A stretch of 48,500 bases of DNA, taken from contig NC_135563.1 in the NCBI RefSeq assembly GCF_964340395.1, forward strand, positions 18,038,651 to 18,087,150. Reading direction: 5' to 3'. Origin of the DNA: Glandiceps talaboti. Lineage: Eukaryota; Hemichordata; Enteropneusta; Spengelidae. The translations under genes were made by a program, and so were the position numbers. Below the pieces are notes generated by a model. That model ran no database searches, was not told the origin of the DNA, and saw only the letters and a program-made list of their open reading frames with translations. The first letter of the stretch is position 1; every line of letters begins with the position of its first letter. Shown here one piece after another: positions 23,992-37,168 of this stretch.

Positions 23992-24190
23992 GATTTTAGT
24001 CTTCAGCTAGTTCTCAAAGACTAATTTTTACTAATTACTAGACTAGTATATTGTGTTCATGTATGAGAAGGCATTGTAGTCTCTATTTATTTTTGCATTG
24101 TTGATTTCCTGTGAATAGCGAAATAAGTCTTTCGCAAAAATGTCCAAGTTTGCAGTATTTCATATATGCAACATCAAGGCTTAATACAAA
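23992..24190 (+). repeat. Dispersed repeat, copy 1 of 2
   Basis: tttagtcttcagctagttct followed by caaagactaatttttactaa and similar text up to gcaaaaatgtccaagtttg is repeated at 38231-38420. No TIR or target duplication seen. Confidence 0.8.
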
Positions 24191-25186
24191 ATATTTCCTG
24201 TAAACTACCAATTTCAAAATGTGGTTGTCAAAGTAACTATCAATAAAAAAAAAAAAATTTAAGCACTGAAAATACATATTTAGAAAGATCTAATTTTTAT
24301 ATATATTTGCCACATCAGATGATCTTAAATACCTCATTACTTTATATTTAGCATTTCTAAATTTAGAGCAACATGTCCAAGCAGTTGGAACATATTGTAC
24401 CACTCAGTAACAATACATATAATATTAATATCATAAATCAAAACAAGATTTTTATGATGTCATAATTCCCATATAATAATTTCTCTCTGACCCCCTGAGG
24501 CTGCATCCTCATATATCTACATTTTCTAATATCTTGCAGTTTTCTTCAAATTTCTAATAATTTTTCAAAATCTTGAATGAAGATTACTGCAGAATTATCA
24601 TTTTACTATTAAATTTGTGTTGAGATTCTGTTCTGATGTTGTAATCTTTAACTTCAATCTTTCCCTTCCCATGATTAACTGCTTTCTTGACAATGTTGTT
24701 TTTACAACAATCTGGAAAGCCTAGCGTCAAGTCATGAGATGATTTTGAATATCGACTCTTCCCATCGTGCCTAGAATAACTTTAATGGTTTTTTTTTTTA
24801 CATTAAAGAACCATCAGCCAGAAATTTGGTGCACATTCTTATTGAGTTTTTAATTTACCCGCTGTTAAAGATGACGTCAGTAGTTTGAGCATGTGATTAG
24901 AACCAATGCAAAGGACCACATAAATACAATATCATGAATATCACTGTGTGTGTATACAAATTCATCTGGTTGGTAAAACATGCTACCAGAACAGGCAAAA
25001 CGTTACTCATATGTATATAAGAACCCTTGGTCATGGTACAAGAACTAATTATTACAATCTAATTTTCGGTTTGAATACACAACTGTCAGCGTAATGCTAG
25101 GTATGATGGAAAGACAGTCTAGCGCAAATCCCAACACGACTAAGACTACCCACGTCTGACTCTAGACGACTATCTGGATGACTCAC

Positions 25187-25251
25187 TGATAATCATCTTC
25201 TAAATTATTGATAAATTCGCTACGACCTTTGACACCAAGCCTTGGGATCGT
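25187..25251 (-). CDS. Candidate upstream exon (TIPRLGVKG)
   Basis: 65 nt open only in the frame giving TIPRLGVKGRSEFINNLEDD then Y plus 2 nt. It has a T-rich acceptor ending CTCAG and a GTGAGT donor (25181-25186). Its phase-2 exit fits the exon at 18055-18103. Its phase-0 entry does not fit the candidate at 25549-25630, so another exon or an alternative promoter would be needed. Confidence 0.35.
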
Positions 25252-25548
25252 CTGAGATCAACAAACTCAATAAATAAATGATTGACTAATCACGTGAAAT
25301 TTTCAGCTAATTTCCATTAGCGAACTTGCATTTTCTACATTCTATTAAAATAAAATATTGTGGCCATGTATGCAGAAAACACAACTATGTTCCCAGCTTA
25401 TGTTCCTTTCAGTGTGTATATTACTAACTATAATAAGTAGCACATACTGTTACCATTACTCTATCTAAACTCAGGTAAATGACATATGATTTACATATTA
25501 TCTTGTCATAGTGAGTTTTTCGTGATAATGTCAGTCAGATCTACTCAC

Positions 25549-25630
25549 ATCCTAATGATGGTGAATCAACGGTACGGTTCAAATTGATACCGGTTTTATT
25601 GTTGAGTAGCTCCTGACTACATTTTTCCAT
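25549..25630 (-). CDS. Candidate start-containing exon (MEKCSQELL)
   Basis: An ATG at 25630 in good context (A at -3, G at +4) opens MEKCSQELLNNKTGINLN and continues to SPSLG, with one base left before a GTGAGT donor (25543-25548). The composition looks coding, but joining it to 25187-25251 or 18055-18103 breaks the frame. It could be an alternative first exon or a chance ORF. Confidence 0.3.
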
Positions 25631-25784
25631 TCTCAGTCTGTCCAATAATTAGATCTCATATATTTCTCTGATTGGGCAATCCAAAATCAATATCACCTGA
25701 CCTTCAATGTAATATTAGGTCAACCAGTAGGTGTACACCTGTTTTATTTGGGTCAGTAACATGCCAAACTGGTCATTAATACAA

Positions 25785-26060
25785 TAATTAACAACATGTC
25801 TATGACCTCACATCAACTTTGAACTTTGACCTCTATCCCTAATTTAAACTCAAATCTAAAGACATCTGTATGATCTATGCCATGGTCTGCAATTTCCTTA
25901 TTTGGCATCACCTACTGAAAACTACACAGGTCTTGAACACAATAATCAACAAGAAGTCTGTGACCTCATTTAAACTTTGACCTTTGTCCCTAAGTGTAAC
26001 TCCTCTGTATGTTCTATGCCATGGTCTTCAATTTCCTTATTTTAATTCACATATTGAAAT
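25785..26060. repeat. Tandem duplication, about 156-bp unit
   Basis: Both copies contain gtc-atgacctca or gtc-gtgacctca, aactttgaccT, tatccctaa/tgtccctaa and atgccatggtct-caatttccttatt. The right copy is slightly shorter. Confidence 0.85.
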
Positions 26061-27581
26061 AATTGTTCAAAATAAAAGTAGGTCACATGACAGATCAGCT
26101 AAAGATAGTATTTTATCTTTGAAGTGTTTGATTAATTCTGTTTATTCTATGGCAAAAAATATCTGTATATACATATATATAGGTCTCCTATCTGAAAGTT
26201 TATCACCACTACACCAATACTGTACCAATTTTAGTTTAGACTATAGATACCAGATTTGTTAATTATGAAATTACCATTTGACCAAACTTTGTAAGTACTG
26301 ATATTGCGTCATTAAAAACAAGCATTTGAAGAATTGTAAATACTCAGATTGCAAACCATTACCATGAGCTATACTTGTGAACAAGTTTGATCATGAAAAT
26401 CCCTATACCTAGGTGTCAGTCTGTCATTGTACAAAATATCTATATGTAATTGTAGGTGATCCCGTTTATTGTGTATTGTAACTGTAGTTATTGCTGGTTG
26501 TCTTTATTTGTATATTTGTTTTGGGGTCCACGTTTATAGGTGTTCGTCACCTGTGTGGACTGCCTGACTATTGTCAAAATTAAATAAATAAAAAAATATA
26601 AAAAATGTTTGACTTGACACATGCCTTGAAATAGAACTAATTTTAAATTATTTCATTTTGTTATCACAAAATTTCCTTCAACTTCTTTTTTTCTTTTCCG
26701 TACAGAAAATTTAATCTCTGTAGACCAAATTTTCCTTATTTCAATTTTTATTTTCTATACAGCAAATTTTGCATGATTAGACCACTACAGATCATATTTG
26801 TTTTTTAACCTAGCACCAACAATCTGTTCTTGTTAGATTAAGCACTGACCTGTGATCCATGGTCAAATAAATCAAGGTAGGATATCTGTCAGGACTATAA
26901 ACTAGTAAGATTGATGGCAATTCTTAGACTACTATCAGTGTCAACAATGAATCAAAGGTATTTCCTGAACACATTAAACTGCTACTTTGAGAGCTGTATT
27001 TAATTTCCGCATGTAGGTTCGATTCTTCAATATTTCTCTCATACACAGCTAATCTCCATTCAAAGCCACACTGTAGGTATCACATTTCATCTACACATTT
27101 CCTTCAATTTTTTTCTAATTTCTTCTGAAAGTAATACTGACACAGAAATCATTTATGTGACTACAAGAGACACTATACAAATATGATGAATATCAACTTA
27201 TATTTGACCTGTCAGTTTTACATTTCAAAGATGTCAGACTTCCTGCATATAAAGTTTCTTTCCTGTGTAATCTTTCATGTAACAAGTCTTCATTGCAGCC
27301 ACAAACCGAACTACTGTACTGATGTGGCCATCCTTCCATTTCAAGTGAATTCATGTAATCTTATCTATAATGTATAAATAAGACTTTATGCATAATTTCT
27401 CTCTTCATGATTCAACTATTACATCAATTCATATCATTATCTCAAATAAAAAGTTGGGATGGATTTAGTTGAAATTTTGTGGAAACTTAGACAAATATTA
27501 CTACCTTGTTTTAGCCAACATCATGAAACTACAATAGTGAAATTAAAATACCATTCTTTATCCTGTCATAAAATACAACTG

Positions 27582-28030
27582 TTCAATTTTTAACATTTCC
27601 ATACGACTACACGTTTGTTTTTCAGCTTCTGGACAGTACCTTGTTCCATCTAACAATATTATCTGATACATCTGAGAATACCACTCAATTCCAGAGAATA
27701 AGTGGCACTGCTGTTCATTTGCGTTATGTTAACGTACATCAAGTAGAAGGAACGATACAACATATTCAGTGACTAATAAATGGCAAATTTGATATAACAA
27801 CCCTTTATCCTTCAACAAAACAAACATATTAAGTTTTTAACATTTTCATTAGGAATGCAAATGTTTTAAGTTTCTAGACAGTACGATGTTCCATCTACCT
27901 ACTATTATCCCATACATCTGACAATCAATTCAACAGACTTCAATTAGCAATTGCGTTGTATAGTGGGCAAAGGAATGATACTGCATGTGCTGTCTGGTTA
28001 CAGTAAATGGCAATCTGAAGTGATAATTTC
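27582..28030. repeat. Degenerate duplication, about 250-bp unit
   Basis: tttttaacatttccat-(n)-ttctggacagtaccttgttccatcta is matched by tttttaacattttcat-(n)-ttctagacagtacgatgttccatcta, and atacatctgagaat by atacatctgacaat. Confidence 0.75.
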
Positions 28031-28152
28031 TACTTAATGATTGCGGAAATGACTCATTCCCAAAGTAAGAAATTGAGCATGACTGCCATCAACATAAGTT
28101 ACTTTGGCAACAAGACAACTGAGCATTAGTAATAGTTAACCTCAAATTAATC

Positions 28153-28190
28153 TGTGTGTATGTGTGTGTATACATGCATGTGTATGTGCA

Positions 28191-28265
<75 letters not shown>
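28153..28265. repeat. (TG)n microsatellite
   Basis: Imperfect left part (28153-28200) and about 32 perfect units from 28201. Confidence 0.98.
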
Positions 28266-28267
<2 letters not shown>

Positions 28268-29604
28268 TTTGCACAGATACTATCTACTAAAGAATTATGC
28301 AGATGTATATAATATATGTACATAAACTGATATAATTACTGAGTAATGTTACTATAAAGAGGTTTGATTCATATAAACTAAGGTAACAGATTGGCATTTA
28401 CAGCACTCTATTTGTGCATGTGGTCTGCTGTGTTTTTTAACAGTATATGATACACTTCAGTACAAAAGCTAGAAAGCTGTGTTCAGAATCTGTTATAATC
28501 TTCTAAAGGTCATGTCACACTTTCAATGCTTTCATACATCCTGTTTCACTTCATCTGTCTTCCTGTCAATCTCTTCCATATTTATTTTCTTTTTCTTCTT
28601 CAGCCTTTCACGACAATATATTCTCAGATTTTATCATGACAGAAACATCAGAACTCCATTTACCAAATGAATAAATTTTCAAATTTTCATCTAAGCATAC
28701 ATAACTTAAAGGCCCAGGATTGAATACCAGGCTCTATACCAGGTTCTATAATCAAGACTATCTTATCAGCACAGCCATATGGGATGACATACATGTATGA
28801 TCACTCTATCGTTCAAGACCAACTTTTTCAGGATCAACTTTTTCAATAGCTCTGCCAGACAACTGGTTTTCTCACCCAAATAAAATCTTATTCTACTACA
28901 ACAAGACAAATGCAAGACCTCAGTAATCAAACATTGTTCCTGTAAATGTAAATCTGACCCAACTTACACGAACATAGACTGTAAGATCAGTTGTGTTGTT
29001 TGGCCAGTTTCTTAACCAGTGCGTGGTAGGTGATATGAACGTCATCGCATCTTACAAACTAACACAAAGAAAGCTTAGGACAAGATCAGAGCACCCCACT
29101 GTAGTCTGTGTTCATGAATTATTTCTCAGGCATGGAAAACTTTAAACACAATGCAACATCTCATTGTGTCCACCCACTGTTTCTATTTATGATCAAATGA
29201 TCAGATTTCCTCCAGGCATGGAAATTTAGAATAGGATAACAGAAACAAAATCCTGCAAACATAGCCATAAGAATATACAATATCATGTATTAGATTAAAA
29301 TATGATTTATATGAAAATAATTTAAAATTTAATGTCGCTAAATAATCTACGAAATTGTATCAATAATGTATGTAACAGAAAACTTGCATTTTTTTAGCAA
29401 TGATATATTCATCACAGACAATATTGACTTCTCTGTTGTATGTCTCTATTTCTATTCAAACAAGTGTCAATATCAGCAAATGGCATACATGGTTGTTTCT
29501 TTACAGATGTTTATCTAGAACTAACTTGCCTACATACTGGCTCACACTGATAGTAGTTTTTTTATGTGGGCATGTGCATAAATTGCTTTATGTGAGCTTT
29601 TGCA

Positions 29605-29609
<5 letters not shown>

Positions 29610-29668
<59 letters not shown>

Positions 29669-29673
29669 TGTGT
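29610..29673. repeat. (GT)n microsatellite
   Basis: About 30 units ending gcgcgtgtg. Confidence 0.98.
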
Positions 29674-30230
29674 TTGTTTACTTGCTTGCTTGTTTCTTTG
29701 TTGTATAAACATATTATTAACATAAACAAAATATTATGACAATGGCATCTTAGATAATTTAAAGTAATCAGCCCTTTGAATTTAAGTCAAATCTGTCTGA
29801 TGCACAGTTTAGTTGATGTACTCAGTAACAAAACCTATAAAACTCATGAGGAGTAAAAACACAGCTTTAATTTCTGACTAGTTCCATACCTAAGTAGATT
29901 TTTCATGTATAATTTAAATCTTTATTGTAATGCCTTTGCCTTTATAAATCTATTGTTGTCAATGAGTGGATTGACAATTTACATACAATTACATATACTT
30001 CTCAGAAAAATTATTTATTTATGAGGCAAGAAATCACAGGAAAAACACTATATACAAATGAAATGTGGACATGTGGCATTTATTTATTGATTCATTTATT
30101 CAATTTTCTGTGTTCTGTGTCCTAAAACCTATAGGGGTGAATGCGCCTATCTTCACTGCACTACATTCTGTCATGTATTTATTATTAGGTCACACAACAA
30201 TAAACATGTAAATAAAAAACATACAGTAGC

Positions 30231-30474
<244 letters not shown>

Positions 30475-31444
30475 TCAGTGTATGATTTCACACAGGTAAA
30501 TGAAGGGTATGTAATTGTAGTCTAGTGACTAGTCATTCAGATTCAAAGCCAATGACATCACTAGACTAATGTAATTCTAAAGGTTTAAAAGGCTGCTGTC
30601 CATAAGATATCGCTTTTCAACACATTGATGAGTTGATTATGAATAAATACATCACTTCATAAAGTATGAAAAACACTTTGCTTTGACAATACACTTCTAT
30701 TTTGAACAGTTCGTTTTATTCACATGGTACCAGCTGATTACAGGGTGTTACCAGTCCTGCATACATGCATACATACACGCATGCAAACTATGATTTCATT
30801 TCTAAGGAGAACCACCTGTTAGGATTGTGTGTCCACTGTATATGTTTCAGCAATCTGCTACAGTACAATAGCTACTGGGAGGTTATCTCATTTCCCTTCC
30901 AGCTTGAACTTTTACTTTTTACGATGGATTTAAAACACTGGGAAATGGGAAAATCTGGCAAATTTCCATAATTCAAACTTCATCTCCTATAAATTTAACC
31001 CTGTCAGTATTTTGACGGGAACCTTAATATCAAAAACATGTAGGAAACAGACATCACCTTCTTATAATAGCCTCAACAAGAGCACTATATGGGATGCTAG
31101 GAAAATAAGTGGGAACACAGGTACATGTTCTCTTAGTCTATTTAACACCCTTAACGAGAAATTACATACAGATATTTCCAAGGAGAGAAAAAAGCAATTA
31201 ATATACCATATGAGCTATAATAGAATTATCATTTAAATGAAAGTTCAGTAATTTTCAATAACCAAACATCAAATCACCTTTAATCAGTAAATTACACTAA
31301 TTATGTAAATTGGTTTGTTGTAATTAACACTACTGGCTACGAGTACATGTAATAATCATTGCAGGGTACACAACAAGATGGTCACTATAAAAGACATAAA
31401 TACTGAGAATTGAAACAAAGAAATACTGTATACACGAACAATAC

Positions 31445-31536
31445 ATTAACAATGGAGAGAGCTCATCTAAACCATCTTTCAATAACAATGAGTTCATTTC
31501 ATCTAGACCATCAAGTTGGTTTGTCCTTGAATCCAT
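31445..31536 (-). CDS. Candidate N-terminal exon (MDSRTNQLDGLDE)
   Basis: An ATG at 31536 (A at -3, G at +4) lies 12 nt inside an exon whose acceptor is CTGCTTTGTAG (31549-31551). It reads MDSRTNQLDGLDEMNSLL, then LKDGLDELSPLL, plus 2 nt before a GTATTG donor (31439-31444). The acidic, leucine-rich text repeats DGLDE(M/L)xxLL. Its phase-2 exit fits 18055-18103 directly, giving a short N-terminal arm like that ahead of the NDRG fold. This is the most economical 5' model, but inference only. Confidence 0.38.
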
Positions 31537-31910
31537 ATTGTTTCCTTCCTACAAAGCAGCTCTGAATAAAAGATATGCTTCTGTAGCTTCTATGTTGGCT
31601 TGAATTTTCAAGTCCCCAATATAAGTAAAACTAGCAATATACATGTACTGCATAATGGTCATACAAAATATGGCTCATTGGCTTTTTTTAAAGAGGCATA
31701 TTTGTGCATATTATAACCTTGAAATTAATTGAAATGTCAATAAAGAATGGGATCCATTGAATGGAAAAACTCAATTATGATTTATATATCATATAATAAA
31801 CTTCAATATTTTCACCAAAATAGAAAATTCTACTTTTTATCAATCTGTAATGGTATACAATGGTTATACAAAATATGGACATTTGCACCTTTGGATTGGA
31901 TGTCAGCTTG

Positions 31911-32252
31911 TTAACCTGTCCAGTTGCCAACACATGCTGGTGAGGTGTTATTGCCAGACTGCTGTTAACATCAGACTGGTACTGGCATTAACCTGTCCAG
32001 TTGCCAACACATGCTAGTGAGGTGTTATTGCCAGACTCCTGTTAGCATCAGACTGGTACTGGCATTAACATGTCCAGTTGCCAACACATGCTGGTGAGGT
32101 GTTATTGCCAGACTGCTGTTAACATCAGACTGGTACTGGTATTAACCTGTCCAGTTGCTATAAACACATGCTGGTGAGAACTGTTAGTGCCAGACTGCTG
32201 TTAACATCAGACTGGTACTGGAATTAACATGTCCAGTTGCTAACACATGATA
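31911..32252. repeat. 77-bp satellite, about 4.4 copies
   Basis: Units start at 31911, 31988, 32065, 32142 and 32224 with ttaac(c/a)tgtccagttgc and contain aacacatgctggtgaggtgt and cagactggtactggcatt. Spacings are 77, 77, 77 and 82. It lies about 375 bp upstream of the candidate N-terminal exon. Confidence 0.96.
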
Positions 32253-33099
32253 GCCAAGTCAGAAAGGAAAGTAATACTTTACTGTCATATATATATATAA
32301 TATTTACAATAATAAATATACAACGAAAATTGTACTGGATCTGCGAAACTCCAGCTAAAACAACAAATCAACCAACTAAGAAAAGCCTTAGAAAAGAATA
32401 AAAAGAATTAAAAGTCTGACATATCAACATTACAAACAATTCATTAAAAACACAAACAGCAGTGATTCTTTATCTGGCCAATCCTTCTTATATTCATGAT
32501 TCATATACCACAAAGCAGATTAAAAATACTTACTACTTAATCCACGGTAACATGCTGCATAGATCAACCTAAGTGAAAGTATACTGTTTTCAAACGTGTC
32601 CAACAGGAAACGAATTCATCCACACAACAACCTCTATAACATGTGTTGTTCTGTGACATCTGTACCATGAGGCCTTTCACTACAAATTGTTGCGACATAT
32701 TGTTGTTTGTGTATGATGCTGCAATAATATGGACTATGTTTTGATAAAATATATGGCATACATGTCGGATTATTCTCCCTACCTATCAAAGTAACACTTT
32801 AGATTTATGAAACCATTGTGTTTATGAAACTATTTTTATTACCACAAACATTCCTGTGGGCCGCTATTGTTCAAGTACATCAAAAACATCTTCCAACGAC
32901 CACCTTTTTTGACCTACATGCTTCAACAGCATCATTAAATTAATAAAATAGGTCCTTTACCTTTGTAAAACCATTCATCGTTATTTGCCAAGCTCAGAAC
33001 ATAAGTTGACATATAATCTGATCCGTTAGTACACACGTTGTAAATTACTTTGACATGTCTGAGTATTCAAATTGCAAATTTTTATACAATCTATCACTA

Positions 33100-33870
33100 T
33101 CCTTGTATAGTGATGGTAAGACTATCTGTTACTTGATTCAACTCTGACTGAATGATGGATAATGATAGCAAGTATTGGTGATGGATTTCTAAGTATGTTT
33201 TAATTCATATCTTGGTTGATTGATGATTTCATCTTGCCAGTCTATTAAGATCCTTTCTTCACTTCTGCCTGAATATAGATAAATTTAATATGATTTGGTA
33301 ATGATATCATGTTCTTTAGGTGTTAAGTTAATGTGCAAGTCATACTGATTGATAATGTCATCGCACGTGTCTGTGAACACTCCCAATCTGAATGCAGATA
33401 TATAAGCAAGTATAGTTTGGCAATGAATGTAATGTACAAGAATCATAAGTTAGCTGATTTCCATGTCTTCAAACAAGTGTCTGTGAAAACTCCTGTATCT
33501 TTACCTGATCTAAATCTGAACATAGATAGAGCAAGTTCATTTTGGCACTGAATTCATCTTATTATAGCTGAGATGATTTCAATAATGTCATCTTTACTTG
33601 TGAACACATCCATGTTTTTAATCACTCTGAATAAAGCTACAAAAAGTACAGTTACATTACTGTACAGTTTGGCAATGCAATACTATACACCTGGCTCTGT
33701 CTCCATGCTGCTCATGCAATGCTATAGAAAGTAAAGTTGAGCATTGTCTACAAGCTACACTAAGCTCCACCTTTATTTCTACAGTGAACCACATTCACTG
33801 CTATAGATAAAAGATTCATATCTGCATTGATTGATGGCATCACTCAGGCTGCAAGTGTCTGTGATTTCCT
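33100..33870. repeat. Strongly decayed tandem array
   Basis: Variants of gat-atgtcatc-(n)-gtgtctgtgaacac, tctgaat-agata and agtttggcaatg recur at irregular spacing of about 130-180 bp. No gene evidence. Confidence 0.5.
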
Positions 33871-34290
33871 TCCTGATTATTCCCAAGGCTAGCCAACACA
33901 ATTAACCTTCCCATGGGTAAGTCACAAATTAACCTTCCCAACACCTTGCACTACACTGATTAGAAGTACAGCTCTTTTATCTTCAAATACCAAGCCAGGA
34001 AGAATCATTCAAGTGCCAGACAAGTATATGTGTCTGAGCAAAGAAAAGAAAATAAATGTCTGCTTTTTAATATCACTTGTATGGCAATTCATCCCCATAC
34101 ACATGATGGACTGAACTACGTGTAATGTCAAAGTATCAAAGTATGTCACAATATAAGGACTACTGAACTCAAAAAACATATAATGCTTTCACAGACCAGC
34201 CAAAACTACATTCACCCATGTCTTTTAAAGAAAAAGCTAAGCACATGTAAACACACAACTCTACAGATTATATTCAGTCTACTATCCATT

Positions 34291-34678
34291 AGTCTCGAGT
34301 GGCTTATGACAAAACATATAATACAAAATCATAATATCGTCGAATATTGACAATTTACAATTATAAGTAAATAGTAAAGCCAGACCACCTAAGACTTTGG
34401 AGGGAAATGTCAACTGTACACTCAATTCTGATTATTTGTCAATAATTTTGGTATTGATGGCCTTTTCTAACCTTGTCTATCTATTGGAAAGGTCATGGTA
34501 TTCCTTCCAATAGCAAACTTTATTTCGATAATCTCTAAATTTCATAAGTATACTGGTACAGTAGTATGTTGGCATTTTTCCCCACTGTCTTAGGTGGTCT
34601 CATTACACTGTTTATTTACAATTGTCAATTGTCAATATTTGGTTCAGATTGTATGTTTTGTCAAACCCATCTAGAGGC
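34291..34678. mobile_element. Long-TIR element, about 388 bp
   Basis: The left arm (AGTCTCGAGTGGCTTATGAC onward, with AATATTGACAATT and GACCACCTAAGAC) is mirrored by the right arm (GTCTTAGGTGGTC, AATTGTCAATATT, GTTTTGTCA and CTAGAGGCTT). The arms are about 110 bp each and imperfect. No ORF. Target duplication not resolved. Confidence 0.85.
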
Positions 34679-34739
34679 TTATCTCTGGCTGGAGATTTGA
34701 AGCCACGGATAGCATCTAAACTAGGTATCCATGTGAATT

Positions 34740-34834
34740 TAGTCTAGTCCCTATACGGAATCGTTGCAATTTATACCTCCGATGTGGTTCCAATTTTCAC
34801 CTCCAGTTTAGAGACCACATTTGCAACCAGACTA
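34740..34834. mobile_element. Ultra-short TAGTCTAG-type MITE, 95 bp
   Basis: It begins TAGTCTAGTCCCTATACGG and ends CAACCAGACTA. Flanks are ATGTGAATT (34731-34739) and ATGTGAATG (34835-34843), an 8-of-9 target duplication. Confidence 0.85.
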
Positions 34835-35617
34835 ATGTGAATGACAAAGGATCTAATTTCCTTCCATTTCCTTTAACACTGTAAAACAGTACAGCATATA
34901 AATTCTACTTTCTATGCGAAATCATGCAAACCTTGTATAAGTTTCTAGTGTTGCACATCTTCAAAATATGCTAGAAAAAATGTAAAATCTATCAAATATA
35001 TTCTCAAGCCAACAGTGGGTTTATCAAATTTACATCTTCATGCACACATATTGATACGCTACATCAAATACCTACATTAATTTCAAGAAAGCCTTTATCA
35101 TCCCCTAACTTTCGTTTCTAATAAATGATTAATTTTGCTAAATTCCTTCAACCAATCATGAACTACAATATAAAATAGCTATGCCTCATATATCAGTCAT
35201 AGCTCAGGGCGTTTTGACATAAAACATGTACTAGCATGTTAATACACCTAACCAGATTCAGTAATCAATTTGTTTGGAAAGCATTGGTTACTTCCTTCAC
35301 CTCACTTAGAGGACTGATTATACAGCCTATGGCAATTGGGTAAGCCTTTATAATTCTAAACAAATTGAATTAAAATTTATGCATGTATACAGGTAATAAA
35401 GGTGAGTGGGAAAATACTAATCCTTACATTACAAGAAAATTTAACATCAGAGCTTCAGGGCACAAGAGTATGATTTTTATATTGTGTACACAAGAAACTG
35501 AATATTTATAGACATGGGATATGATAAGAGACTTTTGACTTTTATTATTCAGTTACAGTTCATATACATTGATTTCCTGCACTATTCACCATATATCTGA
35601 GTTGTTTTGTTGATACA

Positions 35618-35987
35618 CAGTCTAGTAACTATTTGTGTGGTCATTTTCTACATTCTCTCTCCACCGTATAGTCAAATGACTTTCTCTAGCATGGCATTCT
35701 GTTTTTAGCATCGACTGCAGTAGTTTAATGCTATTGGAATGTTGATATAAATGCTGTGGTGTTGTGTCCTCACATGACTTACTTTCAAACTGGAGGTTGA
35801 GTTTATAGTAAATTTAAGAAAGTAACCACAACTTCCTGCCAGTGTGTGATGGATTACTACAGACATGCACTGTTCAACCTTTCCCCAGCAGATTTATTTT
35901 AACTAGATTTTTAGTGGAATTTGTCCATTTGACTATACATGGAGAGAGAGATCACAGAAAACAATCATATGTATAGTTACTAGACTA
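35618..35987. mobile_element. TAGTCTAG-family MITE, 370 bp
   Basis: It is inverted relative to the 6368 element and shares TIRs (CAGTCTAGTAACTAT and ATAGTTACTAGACTA) and core (gtgtgatggattactacaga). Flanks GTTGATACA (35609-35617) and GTTTATACA (35988-35996) match at 8 of 9 bases. Confidence 0.92.
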
Positions 35988-36615
35988 GTTTATACACTGA
36001 AGTCTGATGTACAGTTTGTGACAAATCAGTATCCACCATCATAATTTTATGTTATACTTTATTCTGATTTCCCATTTAGTATCCTTCACAATTTTGTACA
36101 TCACCCTGGCCCCACTGAAATAATGAAATCAGTTTGATACCACATCGAAATTAGTTCTCCTGTCCGCAATGGTTTTCAAACTACCTCAAGGGTGGGGTGC
36201 TTTCAAACCAATTCAAAATAAGACAATTAATTGGAATACATACTATAATTCAAAGAGGAATTACTAAAGGTTACAATCCTCAAATGGAAAAGAAATACAT
36301 AAAATAAAATAAAATCGAAGTATAAATAAGTAAACTAGTTTGAAACCAGTTTATTGACTCAAATCCAATTGCTCAGTTTTCTCATGGGTACAGAAACCTG
36401 TTTTGGATAGATTTTATTATACAACAGCTAGACCGACTTGGCCAATCAGAGGCCTTGATTTCAGTTGGTTACATGGAGCCATAACCCACTCTTTCTCAGG
36501 GGTGTGACCTATTATGCTCAGCACTCAATTAGCATGCAACAAATTACACAAAATTTTGAAAAAGATCCATTTGAGCCAATCACGCTGTAATATAAGTAAG
36601 ATAGACAACTCGTTC

Positions 36616-36678
36616 GGTAGGGTTATGTGCCAAAAACTCGGGGGCTACGCCCCCTCCTTTATTGGCTCATAACCCTCC
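36616..36678. repeat. Hairpin with GGGGGC-TAC-GCCCCC core
   Basis: The outer stem ggtagggttatgtgcc pairs with ggctcataaccctcc, and the inner perfect stem GGGGGC/GCCCCC has a 3-nt loop. Probably the recognisable end of a dispersed marine-invertebrate repeat. Confidence 0.75.
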
Positions 36679-37110
36679 CAAACACATTGACTATCTATTA
36701 CATGTACTTATTCAGTTTGAATCAGTTTTATTCAGGTGGGAACAAAGTTGCAATTTAATGTTTCCAGAAATTCAGGAAAACAGTAACAAACATCATACAT
36801 GTAATCCCTTGTATGTTAAACTGACTGAATACTCATGGTCCTCAAATTACAATAACATGTACTCTAATAAGGTCAATCTGTAACTAGTACCTGCAGCTGT
36901 ATATAGTTTCCGAGAATCTACCAGGATAATAAATGTTCCACTCATGCTGATGGAATCCTGGAAGTCCTCACATTACATCTATTCTAATAAGCTCAATCTG
37001 TAACTCGCAACTAGTAAATGCAGATAAAAATCGTACACCTTCTAAGAATCTATCTCATTATACTACAAATGTCAAACATACATGTACTACAAACTAATAA
37101 GTTCTACCAG

Positions 37111-37168
37111 TAAATTATGCCTCAAGATTTAATCTGACTAAATTATGCCTCAAGATTTAATCTGACTA
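37111..37168. repeat. 28-bp perfect tandem duplication
   Basis: taaattatgcctcaagattt continuing to aatctgac is directly repeated at 37139. Confidence 0.95.

Larger units (their letters stand above)
31600..34290. other. Non-coding stretch upstream of the NDRG-like gene
   Basis: Apart from the 77-bp satellite and the decayed array at 33.1-33.9 kb, I see no exon, promoter motif or RNA gene on either strand. Confidence 0.5.

Noticed and set aside
26450-26610. AATAAA-rich tail resembling a retroelement or retrocopy 3' end
   Set aside because: No upstream reverse-transcriptase or gene-derived sequence and no target duplication could be identified.
27005-27035. tRNA-like B box (GGTTCGATTC)
   Set aside because: No A box at the right distance and no cloverleaf can be folded around it.
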